Source of the DNA: Acidobacteriota bacterium
GTDB lineage: Bacteria > Acidobacteriota > Vicinamibacteria > Vicinamibacterales > 2-12-FULL-66-21
Direction: 5' to 3'
Assembly (NCBI GenBank): GCA_020200195.1
Contig: JAIVJE010000358.1
Location: forward strand, 1 to 9,236
DNA length: 9,236 nt
In this document: positions 1 to 5,990 of the stretch, in pieces
Layout of the letters: each line of letters opens with the position of its first letter
Position numbering within the stretch: the stretch's first letter is position 1
The notes under the pieces: generated by a model
Databases searched by the model: none
What the model was told of the DNA's origin: nothing
Seen by the model: only the letters and a program-made list of their open reading frames with translations
Translations under genes and position numbers: made by a program

Positions 1-397
1 CGCCGTTCAGTTCTAACGCGGACATCTTCCGGGGCGTTTGCAGGGCGGTGCGCCAGCGTCCCGTTGTCTGGCGAAGCCGTTCGCGCAGGCCGACCCACTC
101 GCTCTCAGTGACGGTAGTGCGACGCCAGCTCGCGGTCCAGTCAGCGCTGCTCCACGGGTCGGTCTCGCCCTCATTCCATCGATTCATCAGGTCGAGTCCG
201 TAGCAGAGGTGGTCCACATGGGCCGCAATGGTCGCGCCGCCCGCCGCGGCCGGCCTCGATGCCGCTTCCGCTGAGAGACCGTCGAGAGATCGCAACAACC
301 CGGGATCCCCACGATTGAGCATGTACGCCCCATCAGGCGACGGTCCATCAGTCAACTCGGTGAAGAGCAGCGCGAGCGCCGAGTGCAGGTCATTCAT
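1..397 (-). CDS. DinB-superfamily protein, C-terminus cut off by window edge
   Basis: The frame is open from an ATG at 397 to the window edge, giving 132 residues with no stop. The N-terminal stretch (LLRSLDGLSAEAA, then GGATIAAHVDHLCYGL around residues 53-68) resembles the first helices of DinB/YfiT-like four-helix bundle proteins. H60 and H63 lie where the first metal-binding His of that fold is expected. The family binds a divalent metal and includes thiol-dependent transferases, but the substrate of this member cannot be told, and the second His motif lies outside the window. The start is the only ATG near the expected N-terminus; the ribosome binding site is weak. The gene begins 16 nt after the kinase stop, so the two are probably co-transcribed. 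No signal peptide or membrane segment is visible, so a cytoplasmic location is expected. Confidence 0.8.
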   Translation of the reverse strand, partial: MNDLHSALALLFTELTDGPSPDGAYMLNRGDPGLLRSLDGLSAEAASRPAAAGGATIAAHVDHLCYGLDLMNRWNEGETDPWSSADWTASWRRTTVTESEWVGLRERLRQTTGRWRTALQTPRKMSALELNG

Positions 398-413
398 CGT
401 CAGGATTCTTTCA

Positions 414-2642
414 TCATGAGCCGATGAGCCGCTCGCCACCAGCCTCTCGGAACGCGGCGAGCGCTTTCTGGCGGCCCGCTTCCGCTTGTTCCAGCAACGC
501 GCGGAAAGCGGGATCCGTCCGCAACGCATAGAACTGCCGAAGCCCTGAGAGCGTCGAGGACACGAAATAGCCCTTCGCGACCGCGTCCCGAAGGTGGCCG
601 AGCCCCGCCTCGTGCTGGCCGACGTCGCAGAGCAACCATCCCTGCAGGAATATCGCCTCGGGGTCATTCCAGATCGTCAACCTACTGAAATTGGATCTAA
701 GCACCAGCATGTCTGCGGAGCGTTGATCCAGCCATGCGAACAGGTACTCGATCCACGATTGAAAAAGAGGAATGCGCGACGACCGGCGCATCTCGAGCAG
801 CTTCTGGCGCGCGTCGTCGCGACGTCCAGCCAGTCCGAGGCCGATGACGCGGATGGCGTCATCCGCCCCGGCGTCTATCCGGGTTGGCTCGACGGCCAGG
901 AGCCGATCGATGTCACCCGTCATCAGCAGCGTCTGCTCGACGCTCGTCGGGACGTTCGGATCGAGCCGACGTGCCTCGGCGTGTGCGGCGACCGATTGTT
1001 CGTAGAGTCCGCAGTAGCGACACGCGTGGACGAGGCCCGCGAAGAGTTCCGGATCGTTCCCGTGATGGTTGGCTTCGCCCAGGAGCCGCACGAGTGCTCC
1101 TTGGGCCTGTCCGATGTCGGCCTCCAGGTTGGCGTAGAACTTGTGGGCAACCGACAGCCGCGGGCTCAGGGCGAGCGCGCGGCGGAACGCGTCCTCGGCG
1201 CGTGCCTCGCTGTCGGGCTCGGCGTCGACGTACTTACCGATCACGCGGTGGCATCGACCCAGGTGAGCCCACGCGGGCGCGAAGCGTGAATCCAGCTCGA
1301 GGCATCGCTGATACAAATCCCGCGCGGCAGAAAGCCCCTCATAGGTGCGCGCGAGCTCGTTCGCGCGGAGGTAGAGCTCATAGGCGCGGGCGTCGCGCGG
1401 CGCCGTGCCGCCCGCCAGCGGAAGCGAAAGCGCCTCGGAGACGCGCTGCGCGATGTCGTCCTGAAGGCGGAACAGATCGCCCAACGATGACTGGACCGTG
1501 TGCGACGTGAGCAGGGTTCCGGCCGGCGCCTCGATGAGCTGCGCCGCGGCCCGCAGCTGATCGCCCGCGCGCAGGAGGGTCCCCATGACGACGTGGTCGA
1601 CATCAGCTTCCGCCGCCAGTGCCTTGAGGTCCGGAGTCTCAGGGCCGAAGCGTGCGGCAACTGCGCTGGAGCGCACAATCAGCGATGCGTTGCCCGACAA
1701 CGACGTCGCGATCGCGTCGGGCAAACTGAATGCGAGAAAGTCGGTCTCGGGATCGGGTCGGAGGACGCGGAACGGCAGGACGACCAGCCGCGTGAGCGCC
1801 TGCGCCAGGCTGGGTGTGGCGCCGCTGTCCACGCCGCGTATCGCGCGAAGCTCCTCGGCCATCGAATCCGCGGAAGTGGGTCGTTCCGCGGGTCGCTTCG
1901 CCATGGCCCGCCGAATCACGCGGTCCACGGCAGCGACGAGAGGCGAGCCGGTGAGCGCCGGGGGCTGCTCGTACCGGGTCGCGTGCAGGACCTCGACAAT
2001 GTTCCGACTGCCGAATGCGGGACGTCCCGCGAGCATCTCGAACAGGATGGCGCCCGCGGCGAAAAGGTCGCTGCGCGTGTCGACCGCCTCGCCGGTCACC
2101 TGCTCGGGCGCCATGTAGCGCGGCGTGCCCATCACGACGCCGGTCCGCGTCAGTCCTGTGTCGGGGCCCAGCGACCCATCCGGCTCCGGTCCCGCGAGCC
2201 CGAAGTCGAGCAGCTTCACGCCGTGCGCCGTCAGGAACACGTTGGACGGCTTCAGGTCGCGATGGACGATCCCGCGTGCATGCAGGGCGGCCAGCGCGGC
2301 CAGCATGCCGAGGCCGATCGGCACCGCCTCCGAGGCGCTGAGCGGTCCGCGCCGCAGCCGGTCGGAGAGCGCCTCACCTTCCAGCAGCTCCATCGCGATG
2401 AACAGGCGGCCGCCGTCCTCGCCGATTTCGTAGATCTGGCAGATGTTCGGATGGTTGACGCTCGCCGCCGCTCTGGCCTCGCGCCAGAGCCGCTGCCGCG
2501 CCGTCTCGTCGTTGACGAGCGCCGCCAACGTCTTCAGGGCGATGGTGCGCTCGAGGCGATCGTCCCGCGCCGCGTACACGACGCCCATGCCGCCTTCTCC
2601 GAGCTTGCGTTCGATCGCATAGCGGCCAATGCGAGAGGGCAG
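414..2642 (-). CDS. Serine/threonine protein kinase with TolB-like and TPR regions, probable CTG start
   Basis: From a CTG at 2642 the product is 742 residues. It opens MPSRIGRYAIERKLGEGG, which is how Hanks-type bacterial kinases begin. The kinase domain spans about residues 5-265: glycine-rich loop around 13-20, invariant Lys37 (TIALKTL), HRDLKPSN with catalytic Asp129, DFG with Asp146, and APE at 178-180. It is therefore expected to be active in phosphotransfer to Ser/Thr. A segment at about 285-410 (LVVLPF, SLPDAIATSL) resembles the TolB-like region often found between kinase and TPR parts. TPR-like helices follow from about 415 to 560, and the C-terminus is helical. No transmembrane segment is seen, so it is probably soluble. 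No ATG, GTG or TTG exists in frame between the upstream stop (near 2775) and Met19, which falls inside the glycine loop and cannot be the real start. The CTG carries a GGGAG 5 nt upstream. Target and stimulus are unknown. Confidence 0.9.
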   Translation of the reverse strand: MPSRIGRYAIERKLGEGGMGVVYAARDDRLERTIALKTLAALVNDETARQRLWREARAAASVNHPNICQIYEIGEDGGRLFIAMELLEGEALSDRLRRGPLSASEAVPIGLGMLAALAALHARGIVHRDLKPSNVFLTAHGVKLLDFGLAGPEPDGSLGPDTGLTRTGVVMGTPRYMAPEQVTGEAVDTRSDLFAAGAILFEMLAGRPAFGSRNIVEVLHATRYEQPPALTGSPLVAAVDRVIRRAMAKRPAERPTSADSMAEELRAIRGVDSGATPSLAQALTRLVVLPFRVLRPDPETDFLAFSLPDAIATSLSGNASLIVRSSAVAARFGPETPDLKALAAEADVDHVVMGTLLRAGDQLRAAAQLIEAPAGTLLTSHTVQSSLGDLFRLQDDIAQRVSEALSLPLAGGTAPRDARAYELYLRANELARTYEGLSAARDLYQRCLELDSRFAPAWAHLGRCHRVIGKYVDAEPDSEARAEDAFRRALALSPRLSVAHKFYANLEADIGQAQGALVRLLGEANHHGNDPELFAGLVHACRYCGLYEQSVAAHAEARRLDPNVPTSVEQTLLMTGDIDRLLAVEPTRIDAGADDAIRVIGLGLAGRRDDARQKLLEMRRSSRIPLFQSWIEYLFAWLDQRSADMLVLRSNFSRLTIWNDPEAIFLQGWLLCDVGQHEAGLGHLRDAVAKGYFVSSTLSGLRQFYALRTDPAFRALLEQAEAGRQKALAAFREAGGERLIGS

Positions 2643-2647
2643 AGTTT

Positions 2648-2652
2648 CTCCC
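2648..2652 (-). promoter_or_regulatory. Shine-Dalgarno GGGAG that picks the CTG start of the kinase
   Basis: GGGAG reads on the minus strand at 2652-2648, followed by a 5-nt spacer AAACT and then CTG at 2642-2640. The spacing is good, and the protein starting there has the expected kinase N-terminus. It is the main reason to prefer CTG over the internal ATG at 2588. Confidence 0.5.
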
Positions 2653-2773
2653 GGGGGAACGCTCGGGACGTTCGAAGATAACTGCGGGGACGTTGCGCCC
2701 GTCAGCCACTCGTAGGGCGCGGATGCCGCCTCGGGGCGTATTGTCGGCCTGCTTGTCTGCCACGCGAACGTCG

Positions 2774-2779
2774 ATCATA
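2774..2779 (-). promoter_or_regulatory. Possible -10 box for the kinase
   Basis: TATGAT (5 of 6 to the sigma-70 -10 consensus) lies on the minus strand about 130 nt before the CTG start. No convincing -35 was found, and a single hexamer this good is not rare. The 165 nt between the kinase start and the permease remnant contain no gene that I can support. Confidence 0.2.
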
Positions 2780-2807
2780 CTCCCGGACGCACGGCGCCCG
2801 GCTTCGC

Positions 2808-3070
2808 GTGGCTTCCAGCGGAATCCGGGTGCGCTGTGCATTGATCTCGACCAGCAATACACGATCGCTCTCCAACCCGAGGGCGACGCTGGCCAACGAG
2901 CTCAACGTTCGCGAGAACAGACCGGCGCCAACGACGAGCACCAGCAGGCAGCAGCCGGCTGCCCAGTCGGCGACAACCAGGCCGGCCGCTGCACCCATCT
3001 GCGCGAATAACAGACTTTCCGTCAACAAATGACGACGTTCTGAAGTCGGCGTTGCCCCGCCGATCGCAGC
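2808..3070 (-). pseudogene. Remnant of an ADOP-type (MacB/FtsX-like) permease
   Basis: The minus-strand frame gives HLLTESLLFAQMGAAAGLVV, then CCLLVLVVGAGLFSRTLSSL, then ESDRVLLVEINAQRTRIPLE. These are two well-known conserved blocks of acidobacterial ADOP permeases, which are large membrane proteins with two FtsX-like halves and a MacB periplasmic part. In intact members the LLTESLLLA block is followed by two membrane helices and a loop, and only about 100 residues later by the VLLVGAGLF.RTL block. Here they are fused directly, and all sequence before the first block and after INAQRTRIP is missing. After about 2808 the frame drifts into Arg-rich sequence unlike the family. The open frame begins just after the TAA that also ends the TPR gene. 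This is a decayed fragment and not a functional transporter. Family call from memory of the motifs; boundaries are approximate. Confidence 0.75.
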
Positions 3071-4702
3071 TTACCGGGACGCTCGCCCTTGTCTGGCATC
3101 TGCCAGCTCCGGACGCCCGGGCGTGTCGCCGCGTTCGCAGATCCTCAGAAGCTGATCGTAATAACGTCGGGCCGCTGCGCGATCGCCCGCGAGCGAAGCC
3201 GCGCGCGCGGCGCCGTACACCGCTCTGAAACGGTTGGGCTCCTTCTTCAGCGTCGCTTCGAACTCCTTCAGCGCCTGGGCCGGCTCCTTGAGCTCCAGCA
3301 GCATCTCCCCGAGCAGTTCGCGCGCGGGCGCGAGCGGTCCCGGCGTGACTGCAGACTTCTCTGTGCCATCTTCGAGCGCTACTGCGGCACGCATGTCGGC
3401 GAGGGCGTCGGCCTCACGCCGTTCCGCGAAGGCGAGCCATGCCGATGCGGAGCGCCGTTGAATCTCTGTCTGCCCCGCCCAGTAGCCTTCCTTGGCCTGC
3501 AGGAGTTGGTCGTGGATTTTCTGCAGCGCGTCCACGGAGGAGCGGACGGTCGCCGTCTCGCCGATGCGCGCGGCGCCGATCGCGCGGGCGAAATACGTGA
3601 GCGCTTCGGTGTACGGGAACTTGCTTGGAGGCGGGTCGAGCTTCGCGGCTTCGGCCCAAGCGCCTCGCTCGAGCGCATAGCGAGCCGGGATCGCCGCGAG
3701 TGCGAACACGCCCGCGGATCCGGGCGCTGCCGATCCGAGGGCCTCGGGATCGAAGCGTGCCGCCACCTCCGGCAGCGCATCGAGCACCCGTCGCGCCTCG
3801 CCGTCCTGCGCCGTCTGCAGGTACGCATAGACTCGGTAATCCATCGTGTGCAGCTCTTCGGCCACTGAGCCCTCTCGCTTCGCGACCACGGCAGATGCCG
3901 TGTTGGTGTCGATCGATTCCTGCCAGTAGCCCAGCCGCGTAAACGTGTGCGACGGCATGTGCAACGCGTGCGGCGCTGACGGCGCGATTTTCGCGTACCG
4001 CCGGGCGGCGTCGAGCGCCCGATCGGCGAGCGGCGGAAAGTCGTAGCTGTGAATGATGTAATGCGCGAGCCCCGGGTGATCCGGCTGGGCACCGATGAGT
4101 CTTTCGAGAATCGCGCCAGCCTTCAGCTGGTCGGCGAACGTCTTGTCGGTCGGTGATGCCGCCGCCGCGATCGAGAGCGCGTAGAAGATCGACGCTTCGG
4201 TGTCGTTAGGGTAGGCCGCAGCGACCTTCGACATGCCATCTCGATACGCCAGCAAACGGGCGGTCTGATCCGTCGTCTCGAAATCGGCGTACAGCCGGGA
4301 TACGGCGTCCACATACGCCCGCTCTCGGTCGGTCTTCAGGCCAATCGTCCTCGCTCGCTCGACGGCGTCACGCCCCTGCTGCAGCGGCCCGGCCTGGCGC
4401 CGGCCGACGGCGAAGGGGTTGCTCCACCGACTGAGCGCGATGCCCCACTCAGCCATTGCGCAGGACGGATCCGCCTTGAGCGTCGCGCCGAAGCCGTCGA
4501 TGGCGCGCAGGAACTCGAACGAGTGGAGCAGTGCCACGCCGCGATTGAACTGCGGCTGCGCCGCGGCACTGCAGGAGGTAGCAAACGCGACGGTGCCCAG
4601 CTTTTCGGCCGCGAGGGCGTGCTCGTGGTGCTGGGCGTTTGCGCCCAGGGGCAACATCAATACTACGACAGCCGCCGACGCGGCACAGGTGTAAAGTGTC
4701 AT
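3071..4702 (-). CDS. Secreted tetratricopeptide-repeat protein with conserved-looking His motifs
   Basis: The product has 543 residues. Residues 1-23 form a signal peptide (hydrophobic AAVVVLMLPLG, then ANAQ), so it is probably periplasmic or exported. A block with two Cys (C44 and C81) and FNRGVALLHSFEFLRAIDGF (52-71) forms the first TPR-like unit. The middle carries GLAHYIIHSYDFPPL (211-225) and APHALHMPSHTFTRLGYW (243-260), giving His at 214, 218, 245, 248 and 252. Such motifs recur in a widespread uncharacterised TPR family in Acidobacteriota and Proteobacteria. The spacing looks like metal binding, but no enzymatic role is known to me. Two classical TPR units close the protein (about 456-525). 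The ATG at 4702 has no Shine-Dalgarno and may be leaderless. It starts 47 nt after the methyltransferase stop. Confidence 0.88.
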   Translation of the reverse strand: MTLYTCAASAAVVVLMLPLGANAQHHEHALAAEKLGTVAFATSCSAAAQPQFNRGVALLHSFEFLRAIDGFGATLKADPSCAMAEWGIALSRWSNPFAVGRRQAGPLQQGRDAVERARTIGLKTDRERAYVDAVSRLYADFETTDQTARLLAYRDGMSKVAAAYPNDTEASIFYALSIAAAASPTDKTFADQLKAGAILERLIGAQPDHPGLAHYIIHSYDFPPLADRALDAARRYAKIAPSAPHALHMPSHTFTRLGYWQESIDTNTASAVVAKREGSVAEELHTMDYRVYAYLQTAQDGEARRVLDALPEVAARFDPEALGSAAPGSAGVFALAAIPARYALERGAWAEAAKLDPPPSKFPYTEALTYFARAIGAARIGETATVRSSVDALQKIHDQLLQAKEGYWAGQTEIQRRSASAWLAFAERREADALADMRAAVALEDGTEKSAVTPGPLAPARELLGEMLLELKEPAQALKEFEATLKKEPNRFRAVYGAARAASLAGDRAAARRYYDQLLRICERGDTPGRPELADARQGRASR

Positions 4703-4709
4703 GCCTAGC

Positions 4710-4715
4710 AGTTTA
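4710..4715 (-). promoter_or_regulatory. Candidate -10 box giving a leaderless TPR mRNA
   Basis: TAAACT on the minus strand ends 7 nt before the ATG at 4702, which would place transcription start at or next to the A of the ATG. The start lacks any purine-rich ribosome binding site, which fits leaderless translation. The -35 hexamer 17 nt upstream (TGCACT) is poor. Confidence 0.3.
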
Positions 4716-4749
4716 CTCTGACGTCAAAGACCAGTGCACCTGTGCTGGA

Positions 4750-5601
4750 TCAGGGCTTCGGCGTCGCGACCTGGCAGTCGGGCCGCTCGGGATCGTTCGG
4801 CCGTGTCAGCAGATTGGGCACCACCTGCTGCACAGGATCGAGCACGCCGATCCGCTTGTTGACGAGCAGCAGCTCGTAGGCCCACGAAAGGAACGGCGCC
4901 GTGCCGCCGTCGCAGGCGTAGTTGTTCCAGTGCAGGCTGGCGATGTAGAAGAACCCCTTCAGTCTGGAGATCGCGACGATAAACCGCCACTCGTCGAAGC
5001 CGTGGAACTCGACGGCCATCTGGTCGATCCGGTTCAGCAGAGCATCTGAGGCGCCCAAAACGCTTTCCCACTCCGCCCCTTCGACATCCATTTTGACGAC
5101 GAGCCGCTTGCCCGCGTCGCGGTTCTTCCGGACCTGGTTCTCGAGGGTGTCGAACGGACGGCCGTGCTCCACGCGGCGGCTGTTCCCGATGCATTCGGCG
5201 TGAAACACCGCCTTGCCGGTCTTGCACACGGGACGCGTGAGGTCGAAGCAGTCGTACTCGTGTACCCGTATGCGGAGTCTCGTCGACACATCGCACCCCC
5301 ACTGGTCGTAGCCGGAGATGCCGTACGAATACGCGGACTTCACGCCACCGAGCAGATTTCCGCAGAGCAAGTAACCGCCGTCATGCTTCTCGCCGAAGCG
5401 CTCGAGCTCGCAGTTTGCCAGCTTCACCGGCTGGATATCCTCAAATAGCATCTGCCGAGCCCGTTCCGCGCGGGTCGGCAGCACGGGCCGAGGCTTGGGT
5501 TCCGGCCGGCGGCTGCGTTCCACGAACACGCCGGCCGCGGCGAGCCCCGCCCCACAGAAGAGAGCGATTGCAATCCATGTGACGCGGCGTTGCACGCTCA
5601 T
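4750..5601 (-). CDS. Membrane-anchored FkbM-like SAM-dependent methyltransferase
   Basis: The product is 283 residues from the ATG at 5601; a GTG at 5622 would add seven. Neither start has a clear ribosome binding site. A single N-terminal hydrophobic helix (WIAIALFCGAGLAAAGVFV) suggests an inner-membrane anchor or uncleaved signal, followed by a Pro/Arg-rich linker. The rest matches a Rossmann-type methyltransferase: HDGGYLLCGNLL, SYGISGYDQWGCDVS with an acidic HEYDCFD that would bind SAM, and VVKMDVEGAEW followed by VEFHGF, the signature of FkbM-family O-methyltransferases. The DGGY and SYGI...GCD blocks are typical of a subgroup also found in eukaryotes. The acceptor is unknown. Unless the helix is inverted, the catalytic domain would lie in the periplasm, where SAM is scarce; a cytoplasmic domain (N-out, C-in) is the more sensible topology. 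Confidence 0.85.
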   Translation of the reverse strand: MSVQRRVTWIAIALFCGAGLAAAGVFVERSRRPEPKPRPVLPTRAERARQMLFEDIQPVKLANCELERFGEKHDGGYLLCGNLLGGVKSAYSYGISGYDQWGCDVSTRLRIRVHEYDCFDLTRPVCKTGKAVFHAECIGNSRRVEHGRPFDTLENQVRKNRDAGKRLVVKMDVEGAEWESVLGASDALLNRIDQMAVEFHGFDEWRFIVAISRLKGFFYIASLHWNNYACDGGTAPFLSWAYELLLVNKRIGVLDPVQQVVPNLLTRPNDPERPDCQVATPKP

Positions 5602-5650
5602 TATGGTGATGATTGGAGTCACCGCCTGGCGGTCCGGACGCCGCGGCGAT

Positions 5651-5663
5651 CACCTAGAATGTC
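5651..5663. repeat. First copy of a 13-nt exact repeat, CACCTAGAATGTC
   Basis: The same 13 bases occur on the same strand at 7876-7888. This copy lies about 50 nt upstream of the methyltransferase start. It contains TAGAAT, a good -10 hexamer on the plus strand, and read on the minus strand GACATTCTAGGTG. One 13-mer match is expected about once in a window this size, so it may be chance. Confidence 0.25.
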
Positions 5664-5703
5664 GATAGTATCCAGAGTCACTCGTGCGACGGCCGCAACA
5701 TAT

Positions 5704-5719
5704 CACGGCAAATGCCGTG
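5704..5719. other. Perfect 7-bp inverted repeat
   Basis: CACGGCAAATGCCGTG is a perfect dyad (stem CACGGCA/TGCCGTG, 2-nt centre). It lies about 100 nt upstream of the methyltransferase start, in the gene-poor stretch 5623-5971. It could be a repressor operator or an RNA hairpin. It lacks a T-tract, so it is not an intrinsic terminator. Confidence 0.3.
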
Positions 5720-5829
5720 TGCCAGGATTCCGGGCCGCATACATCTTCAAGTCCTGCCGCGGGGAGACCACTGCTGACCACGGGCGAGCGGTGGAGAGCG
5801 GCGGGACGATAGAGAAGGGTTGGCGGTGA

Positions 5830-5943
5830 GTGGACAGCTTCTACGAATCCCTGAGCGGGGCGCTCCTCTGGCTGCTGATGCTGCCAGGGGTTCTGCCGGC
5901 CTTCGCTGCGGCAGTGATCGTCCTAGTTTCTGACTCACTGTGA
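5830..5943 (+). CDS. Possible 37-residue small membrane protein
   Basis: A GTG-started frame encodes MDSFYESLSGALLWLLMLPG, continuing as a second hydrophobic run (VLPAFAAAVIVLV) to a TGA at 5941. The product would be nearly all membrane helix with a short acidic N-terminus, the usual look of small regulatory membrane proteins. A purine-rich AGAAGGG lies about 11 nt upstream. It is the only coding candidate in the roughly 370-bp gap between the methyltransferase and the ADP-ribosylglycohydrolase, and it is the only plus-strand candidate in the interior. Against it: short length, GTG start, loose ribosome binding site, and no recognised family. A 56-codon plus-strand frame (5659-5829) ends directly before it but has no protein-like features. 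Confidence 0.3.
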   Translation: MDSFYESLSGALLWLLMLPGVLPAFAAAVIVLVSDSL

Positions 5944-5956
5944 TCGATGATCGTAG

Positions 5957-5990
5957 GGCCGCCTCCGTCGCTCAGTGGCGGAGTTCGGCC
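5957..5990. terminator. GC-rich hairpin at the end of the ADP-ribosylglycohydrolase gene
   Basis: GGCCG (5957-5961) pairs with CGGCC (5986-5990) and CTCCG (5963-5967) pairs with CGGAG (5979-5983). The loop holds the stop codon of the minus-strand gene. It sits between that gene and the possible plus-strand small ORF, where a bidirectional terminator would be expected. No T-tract follows on either side, so termination activity is uncertain. Confidence 0.25.

Noticed and set aside
594..1289. Plus-strand open frame of 231 codons
   Set aside because: Antisense to the TPR part of the kinase; no recognisable domain and no ribosome binding site.
1500..2681. Long plus-strand open frame (393 codons) opposite the kinase
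   Set aside because: It is the antisense of a clear kinase domain. Its translation is Arg/Gly/Ala-rich with no motif, as expected from high-GC antisense frames.
2774..2781. TATGATCG octamer shared with 6978-6971
   Set aside because: Both copies were listed as weak -10 candidates, but an 8-mer match is expected many times in the window and no other context is shared, so no repeat family is claimed.
2374..2862. 162-codon minus-strand frame reading through the kinase start region
   Set aside because: It overlaps the kinase domain in the wrong frame and becomes Arg-rich there. The upstream part (MIDVRVADKQ...) was considered as a displaced kinase N-terminus but does not resemble one.
3089..3868. 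Plus-strand open frame of 259 codons
   Set aside because: Antisense to the intact secreted TPR gene; composition is that of a GC-rich shadow frame.
4720..4727. Palindrome TGACGTCA upstream of the TPR gene
   Set aside because: An 8-bp palindrome matching the eukaryotic CRE; chance in GC-rich bacterial DNA, with no bacterial regulator known to me for it at this position.
5659..5829. 56-codon plus-strand frame ending at TGA directly before the GTG at 5830
   Set aside because: The translation has no membrane segment, domain or low-complexity pattern that would support it, and no ribosome binding site was seen.
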